Origin: a virus
Reading direction: 5' to 3' (one strand)
IMG/VR virus record: IMGVR_UViG_3300028581_000018
Coordinates: 45,450 to 109,449 of that record
Length of the DNA: 64,000 nucleotides
Shown here: positions 21,001 through 30,154 of the stretch, one piece after another
How positions within the stretch are numbered: the stretch's first letter is position 1
Layout: each line of letters starts with the position of its first letter
The notes under the pieces: generated by a model
The model's database searches: none
Told to the model about the DNA's origin: nothing
What the model saw: only the letters and a program-made list of their open reading frames with translations
Made by a program: the position numbers and the translations under genes

Positions 21001-23058
21001 TATTAGTTTAAACTGCGGGTGATCTTCAGGCTCCTGAAAATAATGTGTTGAGTTACCATAAATATTATTGTACAGTTTAAGCTGTTTAGTATTTAGATAT
21101 GGTCTATTAAAATTTGTATCAGGAGAATGAAAACTTAAATATTGATTACTAAACAAGTTTGGAGTTATATCTAAAAAAGGATCTCCACCAAGAGGATTAA
21201 AAGGATAATTTTGATAAAGAACTTCATCAATAACAGTTGTACTGTTAAGATCTTTAACTTCATACTTACGCATGTTGTTGATAAGACCCTTTGCAATAAT
21301 AGACCTATTACCCTGACGCGTACCTCTTAATATCTCATAACCTACTATGTTAGTTATGTCATTTCCGTCATTGTCTTTTGGTAGTGCAATGTTTTGAAAT
21401 CGCACACCCATTATTCTAATAAACTGATTACCTGTAACTGGGTCTACTCTAAAGTGTACAAGCTCACCTCTGGTTAGATATCCATTAGGTGTATACTGGT
21501 AATTTTCAGGAAACTTATGGTGTCTTATTTTTTTACCACATAAATCATATGATGGGTTGGTTTGATTAAATACCCCCGTCCATGGTTGTGAACTAGAGTT
21601 CCAGATTTCTGGTTTGTCATCGGGATATATCTCTGTTGATTCCCAATAGCTCATATCTCCTTCTGCTATAATTGTTCCTTGATAAGGAGCGTCATCTATA
21701 GATTTAGTGGATCCCGGCGCCGTGTTAATAACTGCTGTGTTATACACCTGCCATGTTTGATTACCAATACCCTCAGCAATATTTTGTGCGGCGTCTGCAT
21801 TTGATACAGTTGGTAAATCAAAAAGACCATTAGAAAATCTACCAGGTATATGATAAGATTGACTCTTATCGCCAGTATCATATATCCACCTAATAAAAAA
21901 TGAGTAAACTTCATCTCGCAAATAAGATGTTCTAAATCCACCATTTTGGTAATAAGTAGCAGGATACTCAACAGACACCCACTTAGCACCAATTAAATTT
22001 GCTAATGGTTGATAGTTAAAGTCTAGTTTACCACTAGGTCTGATTCTAAGTAAATATCTATTTACCTCAAACATCCCCTCACTTTTCTCATAGACATTGT
22101 TTCTGAGTGGTATGTTGTCAATAGGTACAGATGTTAATTCACTTGCAATGATATCTAATGACACAATTGTTTGCCGCGTGCTGTAAATACCAATCCTCTT
22201 AGCAACAGTTTGTTGAGATACATTAGATACTATTACTAACTCATACTCACTAAAGTATTCAGTATCTGCTTCTACTTCAATTTCTAATGAACCAGCAAAC
22301 TCTGCATCTCTATCAAATAATACCTGCACATTACTAGGTGAAAAGTAATCTGTTACTTTTTGACCATTGATGCAATATGCAATAACAGCATAATAAGAAC
22401 CAGCTTGTAGGTTACCACCACCAGGGCCTTGACGCACCTTTACACAAGGTGTTTCCATTAACGATGCTAATCTTAGTTTATCACAATCTAAGTCAGGCAA
22501 GTTAATACATGTAGTACACCCATTTACTGTAGTGCACTTTTGTTTCCAAGGTGGCCCATCCCAAAGTGTTAATGGAGCAATACAATTTTGTGGCCACAAA
22601 GTAGGGTTACCAATGTTCATAACCCTATCTGGGTTTAAACCATCTGCCCAGTATATTGACCAAGTACAATCTGCGTTCTCTCTAGAAACACCGAGTATAA
22701 GATTCTCTTTTTTAAATTCTAAACAGCTATCATTTACAATACGTAAATAACAACAATCACTTTCATCATACAAACCTATTTCTGAGTTTGTATTATCTGT
22801 AGAGTAAATTATCCACTTGTCTCCAAATAGATGTGTTGTTCCAATAATAGGATATGGCGCTGCACCACATAAAAAGTTAGCAGGCTCATTACTCACTGTG
22901 CCAACATCACCAGTAACAGTATTGTTTTGTAAATTTCTAGCATGTGTCCAATAACCTTCAGGTAGAAACGTGGTATCCACGTCTTTATTCATACCCTTAG
23001 TAAAAGGTTTTGTTATAACAGTGCTGCTAACATTTTCTTGAGAACCTTTCTTTGCCAT
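18016..23058 (-). CDS. Muzzle / tail stabilization-type protein, 1680 aa
   Basis: This very large beta-rich protein opens with KPFTKGMNKDVDTTFLPEGY...ARN and GTVSNEP. In crAss-like phages the tail stabilization (muzzle) protein starts with the same kind of sequence: 'GGMN-D', 'P-G-Y--A-N', then '-SNE-'. Residues 110-220 are Cys-rich. Around residue 700 there is one hydrophobic segment (DVFVVFALMAGAAYGII), followed by an Ala/Gln/Ser-rich low-complexity insert. Downstream neighbours are the cargo genes and upstream are two ring-like genes, the usual crAss order. It should form the outer end of the short tail. Assignment is by architecture and remembered motif. Confidence 0.75.
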   Translation of the reverse strand: MAKKGSQENVSSTVITKPFTKGMNKDVDTTFLPEGYWTHARNLQNNTVTGDVGTVSNEPANFLCGAAPYPIIGTTHLFGDKWIIYSTDNTNSEIGLYDESDCCYLRIVNDSCLEFKKENLILGVSRENADCTWSIYWADGLNPDRVMNIGNPTLWPQNCIAPLTLWDGPPWKQKCTTVNGCTTCINLPDLDCDKLRLASLMETPCVKVRQGPGGGNLQAGSYYAVIAYCINGQKVTDYFSPSNVQVLFDRDAEFAGSLEIEVEADTEYFSEYELVIVSNVSQQTVAKRIGIYSTRQTIVSLDIIASELTSVPIDNIPLRNNVYEKSEGMFEVNRYLLRIRPSGKLDFNYQPLANLIGAKWVSVEYPATYYQNGGFRTSYLRDEVYSFFIRWIYDTGDKSQSYHIPGRFSNGLFDLPTVSNADAAQNIAEGIGNQTWQVYNTAVINTAPGSTKSIDDAPYQGTIIAEGDMSYWESTEIYPDDKPEIWNSSSQPWTGVFNQTNPSYDLCGKKIRHHKFPENYQYTPNGYLTRGELVHFRVDPVTGNQFIRIMGVRFQNIALPKDNDGNDITNIVGYEILRGTRQGNRSIIAKGLINNMRKYEVKDLNSTTVIDEVLYQNYPFNPLGGDPFLDITPNLFSNQYLSFHSPDTNFNRPYLNTKQLKLYNNIYGNSTHYFQEPEDHPQFKLIKDVFVVFALMAGAAYGIIKLNGKKQRTYSSPRGLNIAFPITANGTTLPPAFYPFVPIPGAHVATATTTQATSGNTASSSSVAIVQAAAPGGQSSVSQAEQTTANTAAALSPGFIGGEYTESYESNPYDGFPLNANAFNFLYFFSEGAETAMRAIYAFTPYRQYALQSLAHGFYDSSVRPIIPNVTREIDFNAYVRPGLVNFDQNYKINNIKRNTFVGIKTLVNAQSSAFLVPPNLDNSYAKPASYSDPRQEFQRNISSWYAGIKVRIQNQYGQLDSIKQIPITDCEQKIDFSSLISNSFTVNGKQYTKRVIPSGINFNSPAPPACIFFGGDTYIQRYTEKTTFFYFNDWLYSQPDGFEYNYYNYRMVSKPKFWVNSKQFTLSGAVNSAISSLITLQPPSPSTGAGILPSDFYKLDDGGVFNPLSVFTNDNTYFYLFNSGVRDFFVETERLSEFREQGVLNKDKFYDPYGFNDLGTMFNANPDVIPFDNFYAYDESFSISRLFNNFISWGQLQARNYDPQVSQLCYQYFPYRILYSLPQQDEQIRDSWRIYLANNYKDYRNYVTGVKSISRNGAMFFFRDSSPVLFQGVDELKTDLGTKVTLGDGALFSQAEQRIVNAENSFEYASCQDIRSVISTPGGLFWTSQNQGKIYQYTGQLKEISLAGLKWWFFKYMQYELLKDFPNFPLVANPVAGVGMQTIYENVDTILYICKKDYYLRDQYKNTGRVIYDESTNEFVIDRLIRVKIGDANFFNYFDDASWTVSYDLKNEMWISFHDWKPDLLLPSKNHFSSIKGSGIWRHNNTCAQYCNFYGIDYPFEIEIPVASGQQVFTLRSLEYTVESFVARNLNNCTDDFQILDYNFDEAIIWNTEQTSGLLRLNLQSKNNGIANLAYPIINPGFIDILYAKEEQKIRFNQFWDITDDRGEFNPIAQRQIWNTQPNGYLKTLNPNNLNYNKLQTQRKKFRHYINYVLLRKRVSGNVNMILRSFNEKLQFSSR

Positions 23059-24107
23059 TACATTATGTATGATCTTTTATACGGATAAGCAATATTATTA
23101 CGGGGATAGCTCTTAAACATGTCATAGTATTTTGAATACATAGCACGCCTATTTGTTTCCCATAACTGCCTCATCTCAGCAAAGTTTGGAGTATTGATAA
23201 ACCCTAATGCTACATTTCTAGCAGCTCTATAGCGAGCTTCAATAAGTTGCATTTTAGCTGTCACGTCTTCGCCGTTCATAAGGAGATTCTCGAGTATGCG
23301 TTGTTTCAACGCGTATTCATAGTATTCATTTAAATACTCATGATCAGGAACCAGTAAGTTACCATCTTCATCTTCTAGAGATCCTTGATAGTTAAGGTAA
23401 ACATTCCCGTGCTCAAAATTGACATATAGAAAGCCATCTTTGATCCAACCCTCGTGTGGTGATTTCCAGTATAAATTTGGGCACCCACATTCTATATCCT
23501 GAGATTCGCGAAGTCTAATAGGGTGCACACTTTTATAGTGACGAGTTTGTGTTTTTAACATCTGCACTATTTCATACTGTTCACCTTTTTGATTTACAAA
23601 TGTTCGCGGGCGCACGCATACATTCCCGTAAGGATTGTTGGGATCATATACATTTGTTTGTGTATATACAACACCGTTATCCCCGGGCATACACATTGCT
23701 GGATTACAACCACAAGGTGTGCAACCACAATTTGCACAGTTTACAGTAGGTGGTGCACACTGGTCAATAGTACCAGGCACTTCAGTATATGTAGGCACAA
23801 CCTTAACTTCTTCAATATGAGTACCTTGCGGTAAAAATTCTTTTGTAGTAAGATCTGCACATATTAGCGCATAGTTTATACTGAAGAAATCATCAGGTAG
23901 TTTTACCTTATGATTAGTTACTTCAAGTACAGTTTCCTTAGTCATGTAAATCCTTAGACCTAAATCATAGGTTACACGCTTGGCTACCTTGATTAATGTT
24001 TGCGGGTCAATCATGTTGTCAAGAGCATACTGCCTAAAATCAACATTGACATCTTCCAACAAGCTGTCAAAGGTTTTATATTTAATAGTGTAATTGTAAG
24101 TTGCCAT
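23058..24107 (-). CDS. Ring-like tail protein, 349 aa
   Basis: A compact alpha/beta protein. It has a helical N-terminus (VDFRQYALDNMIDPQTLIKV), a beta section with a Cys cluster (NCANCGCTPCGCNPAMC, about residues 122-138) that may bind metal, and a helical C-terminus rich in Arg and Tyr (ENLLMNGEDVTAKMQLIEARY). Genes of this length and order, next to a second ring protein and directly before the muzzle gene, are the tail ring (tubular) proteins of crAss-like phages. Its start codon overlaps the stop of the upstream gene, giving tight co-translation. I am fairly sure it is a tail component and less sure which ring it is. Confidence 0.7.
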   Translation of the reverse strand: MATYNYTIKYKTFDSLLEDVNVDFRQYALDNMIDPQTLIKVAKRVTYDLGLRIYMTKETVLEVTNHKVKLPDDFFSINYALICADLTTKEFLPQGTHIEEVKVVPTYTEVPGTIDQCAPPTVNCANCGCTPCGCNPAMCMPGDNGVVYTQTNVYDPNNPYGNVCVRPRTFVNQKGEQYEIVQMLKTQTRHYKSVHPIRLRESQDIECGCPNLYWKSPHEGWIKDGFLYVNFEHGNVYLNYQGSLEDEDGNLLVPDHEYLNEYYEYALKQRILENLLMNGEDVTAKMQLIEARYRAARNVALGFINTPNFAEMRQLWETNRRAMYSKYYDMFKSYPRNNIAYPYKRSYIM

Positions 24108-24778
24108 TACCGTAAAATATTTTGTTTGTCATCTTGACCATCTCCAGGAATACTAGCGGCGGCAGTTAATTCTTTCAAAGCAAATTGTTCTATTTCTGCA
24201 AACAAGTAATCTGGTACGTTAAAGTTTTGCTCTTGCCGAGGAATACATTGATCCTGACTATCACACTGAAATGCACCAATGTTACCTTCAAAAATAGCCT
24301 CTACTTTAATTGCTTCCCAAGTTTGATTTGGTATATAAATGTAATCGTTGATAATCCAGCAATATACATTTTTATTATACTTAAATGTACTAGTCTTAGT
24401 CATAGAAGTATAGGTACCGGGATCAGTAATTATAATAGAAATAGAGCCATCAATTGAAGTAATAGATCTAAACATAGGCCCATATGTAGCATCAAGAATC
24501 TTAGGTAGTTTATCTTTAGTGCGCATTACAATACAGTTGGTTTTTATACCAGAGCAACACGCTTCTATCTTATCAACCTCAATAAGTTCTATGCAAGGTA
24601 ATACACTATAAATAGATGACATACGGATAATTTTCCCGCGGTCATCATCTCTCTTTATCAAGAGTTTAGCATACTTAAGTATAACAGTATAAAGCATACG
24701 ATCAGTAATGAAACTATCTTCATTGACAGCTTTTAAAATACTTCTCAATCGCGATACTGCATCTCCTATGGTGTTCAT
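24107..24778 (-). CDS. Ring-like tail protein, 223 aa
   Basis: The short helical N-terminus (IGDAVSRLRSILKAVNEDSF) is followed by a beta domain with YCWIINDYIYIP and a C-terminal helix (IEQFALKELTAAASIPGD). The phrase 'LRSxLKAVNEDSFxTDR' and the C-terminal 'ALKEL' helix fit the ring/tail-tubular proteins of crAss-like phages as I remember them. It overlaps the next ring gene by one base and the gene before it by four bases, so three genes form one translational chain leading to the muzzle gene. The exact ring number is not assigned. Confidence 0.7.
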   Translation of the reverse strand: MNTIGDAVSRLRSILKAVNEDSFITDRMLYTVILKYAKLLIKRDDDRGKIIRMSSIYSVLPCIELIEVDKIEACCSGIKTNCIVMRTKDKLPKILDATYGPMFRSITSIDGSISIIITDPGTYTSMTKTSTFKYNKNVYCWIINDYIYIPNQTWEAIKVEAIFEGNIGAFQCDSQDQCIPRQEQNFNVPDYLFAEIEQFALKELTAAASIPGDGQDDKQNILR

Positions 24779-25359
24779 ATGTCAAATTCGTTATAGTTCT
24801 TTAGTGATTTCTCCCTAAGATACGTTCTTTGTTTTTTACGCTTCTCCTCTTTCATAATACGTGATATCTTATGCATACTATCTACAACAATATACATCTG
24901 CCAAGTATCAGGATATGTTTTTGCTACCGTTCTAGAAAAAAGTCTAGATGGTTTGAATTGCCATAATTCCCGGTTATTAAACATGTACCTGTTATCATAG
25001 TTGCTATAAAAGATTTTACCCAGATAACTGTCTGAGCCAAGATTACTATGAATAACTTTTATACCATATTTGATAGATTTACCAAAGTCAATATTTTCTT
25101 TTTTAGGTCTTTGACAACTACCAATAAATATGTAACCTATTTTTTCTGGTAACTCTATACCATCGCGCCGTTCAATTACTTGCTCAGTAACTTTTATATT
25201 AAAAGTTTTAATTATTTTCTTAAACTCATTAATACTATAACTTGGCATATCAGGATTTTTTTCCTTAAACCTTTTTAAAAAATCCTTATCAATCACCAAT
25301 TGATTTTTTTGATAAAACCGTGGCTTATTAAGATCTGGCTTTTTGAACATTTTATTCAT
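24775..25359 (-). CDS. Conserved phage protein of unknown function, 194 aa
   Basis: A basic, aromatic-rich protein whose second half reads SYLGKIFYSNYDNRYMFNNRELWQFKPSRLFSR, here quoted in parts: YLGKIFY, then NRELWQF, then SRTVAKTYPDTWQMYI. I know this block from hypothetical proteins of Bacteroidota phages but not its function. It is the first gene after a strong terminator and a promoter-like sequence, and starts the chain of ring, muzzle and cargo genes. The C-terminus is a K/R-rich helix (KEEKRKKQR). It could be a minor tail or assembly protein. An ATG three codons downstream is an alternative start. Confidence 0.65.
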   Translation of the reverse strand: MNKMFKKPDLNKPRFYQKNQLVIDKDFLKRFKEKNPDMPSYSINEFKKIIKTFNIKVTEQVIERRDGIELPEKIGYIFIGSCQRPKKENIDFGKSIKYGIKVIHSNLGSDSYLGKIFYSNYDNRYMFNNRELWQFKPSRLFSRTVAKTYPDTWQMYIVVDSMHKISRIMKEEKRKKQRTYLREKSLKNYNEFDI

Positions 25360-25363
25360 AGGT

Positions 25364-25395
25364 ATAATATACTAATTATATAGCCACTTTACAAA
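25364..25395 (-). promoter_or_regulatory. Possible Bacteroidota-type promoter before the ring-muzzle-cargo operon
   Basis: On the minus strand TTTG is followed after exactly 20 nt by TATATTAT. The -33 element and spacing fit the Bacteroidota consensus TTTG-N19/21-TAnnTTTG, but the -7 element has two mismatches. It lies between a terminator and the first gene of the operon, which supports it. The predicted transcription start would be almost at the annotated ATG, so the transcript may be leaderless or use the second ATG. Confidence 0.35.
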
Positions 25396-25425
25396 TTTGA
25401 GGGTTTTGAACGGGTATAAAAAGCA

Positions 25426-25445
25426 AGCCCCCATTAAAGGGGGCT
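25426..25445 (-). terminator. Rho-independent terminator after the adhesion protein genes
   Basis: A 7-bp stem AGCCCCC/GGGGGCT with a 6-nt loop, followed on the minus strand by TGCTTTTTATA. It separates the Cys-rich adhesion genes upstream from the ring-muzzle operon downstream. Confidence 0.8.
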
Positions 25446-25486
25446 GCCTTGTTGTCACAGATAAACCAACAAACTGAGACATATTT

Positions 25487-26377
25487 TTAACATGGATCAC
25501 CCACGGCTACGGTGCCACTAGTAATGTACCATGAGTTGTTGCTCGCACATACTGCTAGAGTAGCTAATGGGCCTAAAGCTACAGGGCCAATAAATTCGCC
25601 ACTGCAATCAACATAGTAAACATTACCACCACCACCACCGGCAGTAAATGTAATATTTCGACAATCATAACAGCACCCTCCAGCATTAATTACAATACCA
25701 CTAGGAACTGAAATAATAGTTAAGTCATTTACTGAGCAAACAGAAACTGTTTCATTTACTGGTAATGACGGGAAAGCTTCAGTTGAACCATTACAATCTG
25801 TAATGTTAAATACTGTACAGGGAGTAAGAGCTGCATCTGCAGTTGCTGTTACACCTGGCACAGGAGGAGGATCAATTACTACACTAGGTGTACTAATATA
25901 TCCTGTACCCGGAGCTACTAATGTTACAGCTGTAATTGTATTTGCTCCACCAACAGTAGCGTTAGCTGTTGCACCAAGACCACCTCCACCACTAATTGTA
26001 ACAGTAGGTGGGTTTAATGGATCATAGTTGGTACCAGCATTAGTAACACTAAATGTCATAATAGTATATTGACACTCTATGTTATAACCATCACAAGTAG
26101 GTACAGGAGTAAATGTTACGGAGAAGGGTACGCGTTTATTCAACGAAACTTCTGACTCGCAAGTTGGTTGCACGTACCCTTCAAATGTTACAGTGTCACA
26201 CGTTTCATTATCAACAGTTGTAACAATATTTGCGTTGCAAGATGCTCCTCCACCAGTACAAGTAACTATAGTTGTACAGTCATAGGGTGAAGAAGGACTA
26301 GTTCTCCAACATACGCGGTGATTACCAGCGAAGTTGGAGTTGAAAGTTACTGTAATCGTAGCTGGAATTGCTGCCAT
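25487..26377 (-). CDS. Beta-rich tail/adhesion protein with GTGY repeats, 296 aa
   Basis: Residues about 105-185 hold two copies of a glycine-rich unit of the form 'V-NAGTNYDPLNPPTVTISGG', then 'APGTGYISTPSVVI', with alternating Ala. This is the repeat often seen in phage tail fibre and virion surface proteins. About 20 cysteines are spread through the chain, including pairs near GGCCYDC, so disulfides or metal sites are likely. The C-terminus (GPVALGPLATLAVCASNNSWYI) is beta-rich. It is the last gene before the terminator and is 3 nt from the Fn3 protein gene. The role is probably host-surface contact; the receptor is unknown. Confidence 0.65.
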   Translation of the reverse strand: MAAIPATITVTFNSNFAGNHRVCWRTSPSSPYDCTTIVTCTGGGASCNANIVTTVDNETCDTVTFEGYVQPTCESEVSLNKRVPFSVTFTPVPTCDGYNIECQYTIMTFSVTNAGTNYDPLNPPTVTISGGGGLGATANATVGGANTITAVTLVAPGTGYISTPSVVIDPPPVPGVTATADAALTPCTVFNITDCNGSTEAFPSLPVNETVSVCSVNDLTIISVPSGIVINAGGCCYDCRNITFTAGGGGGNVYYVDCSGEFIGPVALGPLATLAVCASNNSWYITSGTVAVGDPC

Positions 26378-26380
26378 GAA

Positions 26381-26923
26381 TTATGAATTTAGTGTTCTAA
26401 CTTTAATTGTTACAGAGTTACAAGGGCCACCAGATGCACATGCTGTACTAACACGAATATAGTATTCTGTATTAGGTGTTAGACCAATTAGTGTATCTGT
26501 TAGTAGAGTAGTTGCAACATTAGGTTGTGTATACGGCCCCGCAAAACTAGTAGCTACAGATAACTGATAGTTTACAGCTGTAGGATTAGCTGTCCAGCTA
26601 ATAGTTATTGCACTAGTAGTAACTGTACCTACAGATAAACCAGTAGTAGCTAAACAGGTACCAGTAGGATCAACGCAACCATCAATTTGATCAAGAATAT
26701 ACTTCTCAAGAATATTACAGAGAGTATCTCCAGTTTCAATAATAAACGGATCAAGATCTACAATTGTAGGCCCATTATACACAACACAACACATGTTGTA
26801 AAACTCTGAGCAAATCTCAGGAGTAGGACAACCCACACCGCTTGGACAAGCAGGTGGGGTTGTCAGATATGAATCGCAAGTACATGTTGTCTTGCTGCAG
26901 GAACAATTTGTGCAGTAGCTCAT
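26381..26923 (-). CDS. Fibronectin type III protein with Cys-rich N-terminus, 180 aa
   Basis: The first 50 residues contain about a dozen cysteines (CTNCSCSKTTCTC, then CPSGVGCPTPEIC, then CC). Residues about 95-178 are a clear Fn3 domain, with SAITISWTAN, YQLSVATSFAGPY, LIGLTPNTEYYIRVSTAC and a final KVRTL strand. Fn3 domains are common on phage surfaces and are thought to stick weakly to cell-surface carbohydrate. The Cys-rich head is similar in kind to the Cys-rich tail of the propeller protein three genes upstream, and the two could interact. Confidence 0.75.
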   Translation of the reverse strand: MSYCTNCSCSKTTCTCDSYLTTPPACPSGVGCPTPEICSEFYNMCCVVYNGPTIVDLDPFIIETGDTLCNILEKYILDQIDGCVDPTGTCLATTGLSVGTVTTSAITISWTANPTAVNYQLSVATSFAGPYTQPNVATTLLTDTLIGLTPNTEYYIRVSTACASGGPCNSVTIKVRTLNS

Positions 26924-26924
26924 C

Positions 26925-28466
26925 TTAGTATGTTAAAATTACAGTTACAGTGTCAGGAGCTTCACATAGATCTGATAGGGTGCTGGTTACATTATAAGAA
27001 CACTCTTGTTCTTCAGAACCAACAACAATACGCAGACGCACGCGATATGTAGTAGAACTTGTCAATCCACTAAATGTTCCAGTATAAACTGCAGGTGATG
27101 CACCAGCAGCTTGTACATATGTACTAATTAGTGAACCAGGTGAACCACCATCCCACAACTCTACATTGTAAGTAGCTGTGCCACCGGGATGGCTAAAGCT
27201 CCATGCAACTGTAGATGCAGTAGGAGTAAGTGTTACAACAGGACAAGGAATCGTATTATTCACAGTATCACTTAGAACCTGGAAGCAAGTTTGACCAATT
27301 GACGTGTTATTAAAACAAGTCGTAGAAGTAATCGTGAAATCCAACAATGGATTCAACGGTGTACTACCAATGGTTATACCAAAATAGGTACTGTTGATTA
27401 GTGAAGGAATACTAAGAATGGCATTGTAGAGATTTCCTGCTGTGTCCAAGATTGTAAATGTGCTAGAACCAGCGCATTCTACAAAACCAGCAGGGATTGT
27501 GCCAGTAAAGTACAAGCGAAGTTCTCCACTTACAACCAGAGCTTGAAGAACAATTTGTAGATCTTCACAACCATCTGGACAACAGTTTACTTTAATGTTT
27601 TGAACAGCAGCACGCAAATCACAAACTGTTAGCCACATATTTGTAACTGAATCAGATAAATTTGTTACTGTGTTTACCCATCCTGGTAAAGATGACATAT
27701 TACCTAAACCAGGAGCTAACGCCGGGCTGTTATTTAGATTAGGGCATTGTACTGCAATAGCTGAAAAGATATCTGCAGGTAAACCTGTAGATGTTCTTAG
27801 CTGACAAAACTGAGTTTCTAATGCCTCTAAAATAATATCAATTGTAGTTGGTACAGGAGGTGTAATTACACAATCAGGTGTAAAGCTAGGCAATGTAAAT
27901 GTTGGTGCCGGGGTATTTTCTAATACAGTAACACGGATATCTAGTTGCTGAATAGCTAACTGGATCTGAGTAATATCACTAACAATATCACAAACACGGT
28001 TACCAATTAAGTTTACATAATCAGTAATAGACAAAAACCTTACCTCATCACCTAAGTTGTTTATATAGTAAAAACACTCAGAAATAGGTACAACGCAATT
28101 ATCTGGGCAACCTCCACCTGTGCTAGCAATCCCCGGTGTTACACCAGCTTGTTGTTCGCAAATCTTTTGAATAAGGATATTGATTAAATCCTTAAAGTTT
28201 TCAGGAGTTGGACAACCTAAATTTAAACATGTAAGATCATAGTTTTGCAGATCAAACATGTCAATTAATTTACACAACTCTGTAGCTAGTTTATAGACTA
28301 CATCAGTAATGGTATCACCACTGCATAAGTTAATGCATGGGATATCTGAGCCTTGCCACACTACACAGTTTGAAGAAACTGGTGTGCAACCTCCATGTTT
28401 TTGTTTGTTAACTGGTACCATCTTATTTAATATACAATTTTTTAGCCGATTTAACAACCCGAGCAA
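26925..28466 (-). CDS. Tail/adhesion protein with C-terminal Fn3-like domain, 513 aa
   Basis: The N-terminal half has repeated helical segments ending in Cys, such as ELCKLIDMFDL, LINILIQKICEQQ and LETQFCQLRTSTGLP. These look like a trimeric coiled, collar-like stalk. The middle is beta-rich (LRLYFTGTIPAGFVECAG). The last about 90 residues form an Fn3-like domain (STVAWSFSHPGG, SSTTYRVRLRIV) followed by CEAPDTVTV. Cysteine content is high. It overlaps the upstream propeller gene by 16 nt. A structural tail fibre or tail-tip role is inferred from domains and position. Confidence 0.65.
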   Translation of the reverse strand: MLGLLNRLKNCILNKMVPVNKQKHGGCTPVSSNCVVWQGSDIPCINLCSGDTITDVVYKLATELCKLIDMFDLQNYDLTCLNLGCPTPENFKDLINILIQKICEQQAGVTPGIASTGGGCPDNCVVPISECFYYINNLGDEVRFLSITDYVNLIGNRVCDIVSDITQIQLAIQQLDIRVTVLENTPAPTFTLPSFTPDCVITPPVPTTIDIILEALETQFCQLRTSTGLPADIFSAIAVQCPNLNNSPALAPGLGNMSSLPGWVNTVTNLSDSVTNMWLTVCDLRAAVQNIKVNCCPDGCEDLQIVLQALVVSGELRLYFTGTIPAGFVECAGSSTFTILDTAGNLYNAILSIPSLINSTYFGITIGSTPLNPLLDFTITSTTCFNNTSIGQTCFQVLSDTVNNTIPCPVVTLTPTASTVAWSFSHPGGTATYNVELWDGGSPGSLISTYVQAAGASPAVYTGTFSGLTSSTTYRVRLRIVVGSEEQECSYNVTSTLSDLCEAPDTVTVILTY

Positions 28467-30154
28467 CTACTACATCCTGATGTACAGTTACCTGTACAAC
28501 TTGATGTGCACCCACAGTTTGAAGTATTTGTTCCACAATTAATGTTGTCTGTAAGTTGAAGCATTAAAAGCTTTTCTTTAGCAAGAAAAGATTCAAGTAA
28601 ATCATACTCACAACATATATTAATACCATAGCGCCTACTTAACATGTCAGAATAATACGCTTCAGCAAATGCACAGTTTACAAGAATTTCTCTTTCTTCA
28701 GTACATACTATTGGTATATATCCAGGTTCTATGTAAAACTTAGTTTGTTTAACTGGTTTTGGTAAACATAGATCACAGCGGCTAAAGGACGCAGTTTTTG
28801 TAGTTGCTTGGATACAATCACAGCCATCTTGACTACCTGCAGATACTGTCCAACATTTATTATTGCCTTGTATTTGAATTACATTACCAATTTCAACAGT
28901 AAGATCTTCATTAGTGTAAATGATATCTGTTGGATCCTCACAGTTTATAAGAATAAAACAAGGTATAATACATGCATCACAATCTTGAATTACATTAAAT
29001 GTAAATGGTGATGGTGTAATAATTACAGGATCACAAGACCCATCAATAATTGTGTAACAACCTTTTATACTCTCTGGTTGAGAAACATAAATGCTTGTAC
29101 CAATAAAACTTGTTAAGTCTTGACTAATGCTAATTGTTGACCCATCTGCACAAGATTCTAAAACTGTACACGTTGCAGAAGATGTTTCTTCAGTCCATAC
29201 TGCTCTAGGTAGATAGTAAGGATTATCAGATTGTGTCAATGTCACCATTGAATCTGCTGTAGAATGCACTGGGCCACCTATACCTGCGCCAGTACCAGTT
29301 ACATATCCGTCATCAGCATTGTACATGTGTGCACCATAATGCCATTCACCTTGTGCAGATGCTGCATTTTGTGTAGTCCAGGTTGCTCCAGCATTAACTG
29401 TTTTTAATCTTAATCCAGCAGTGCCTGTAACCCATAAAACATTATCGTTAATCCAAGTAAGATGTAGAAGATTATTAGATATATCTCCTCCAACTGTATA
29501 TTCAGCAGTAAAAACGGCACCTGCATTTGTACTACGCCAAATATTAAATGCAGTAACTGCAATTATAGTTTGCTGATCCTGACTAATATGAATACCAACA
29601 ATAGGATCCTTGATTGCTATTGATCCTGGTAAAGCACCCCAGTTCGCACCAGCATCTAATGTATAGTAAACCTCACCATTTACTCCACCTACTACACCAA
29701 TATTAGGTGTAATAAAATGTATAGAATATAAATCAACAGGATTAGAACCGCTGTCAAGAACTTGTCCAGTAGCAAGATTAAAAGTGTTTCCTTGGTCTGT
29801 AGATATTGCTACTCTACCGTTATCACCAGCGACAACAATATTTGCTGTGTCTATGCACCATACTTCACGCCATGAAAAACCTGTATTCCATATAGACTGG
29901 TAATTACCAGAAGGGGTTGCCCATGTAACACCTGCGTTGTTAGTAACAAGTATACCCTTATTATTGACTAATACACTACCTACCCTACCAACAATAATAG
30001 CTGAGTCAGCTACACTAGGTCTAGACATAACATCTAGAATTGACTGCATCTGTAAATTTGGAAACAGTGTACTAGTCAAATCTACCCAGGGAAGGGTATG
30101 ATTATCTAACCTTTTTACAAGGCTATTATCACCAACAACATATGTTCTAAACAT
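28451..30154 (-). CDS. Asp-box (YCF48/BNR-like) beta-propeller tail protein, 567 aa
   Basis: Residues about 50-310 contain repeated Asp-box motifs: NNAGVTWATP, STDQGNTFN, LDAGANWGA, STNAGAVFT and VNAGATWTT, spaced about 45 residues apart. That is the signature of a YCF48/sialidase-type propeller. The C-terminal 200 residues are Cys-rich and end with eight cysteines in the last 28 residues. Propellers of this kind occur as phage host-binding modules. No catalytic sialidase Arg triad is obvious, so binding rather than cleavage is favoured. It overlaps both neighbours by 8 and 16 nt, so translation is coupled. Confidence 0.75.
   Translation of the reverse strand: MFRTYVVGDNSLVKRLDNHTLPWVDLTSTLFPNLQMQSILDVMSRPSVADSAIIVGRVGSVLVNNKGILVTNNAGVTWATPSGNYQSIWNTGFSWREVWCIDTANIVVAGDNGRVAISTDQGNTFNLATGQVLDSGSNPVDLYSIHFITPNIGVVGGVNGEVYYTLDAGANWGALPGSIAIKDPIVGIHISQDQQTIIAVTAFNIWRSTNAGAVFTAEYTVGGDISNNLLHLTWINDNVLWVTGTAGLRLKTVNAGATWTTQNAASAQGEWHYGAHMYNADDGYVTGTGAGIGGPVHSTADSMVTLTQSDNPYYLPRAVWTEETSSATCTVLESCADGSTISISQDLTSFIGTSIYVSQPESIKGCYTIIDGSCDPVIITPSPFTFNVIQDCDACIIPCFILINCEDPTDIIYTNEDLTVEIGNVIQIQGNNKCWTVSAGSQDGCDCIQATTKTASFSRCDLCLPKPVKQTKFYIEPGYIPIVCTEEREILVNCAFAEAYYSDMLSRRYGINICCEYDLLESFLAKEKLLMLQLTDNINCGTNTSNCGCTSSCTGNCTSGCSSCSGC

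Noticed and set aside
18016-23058. Tape measure protein
   Set aside because: The largest protein is beta-rich with a muzzle-type N-terminus. No long helical, repeat-bearing tape measure and no sheath or tube genes are seen, so a long-tailed phage is unlikely.
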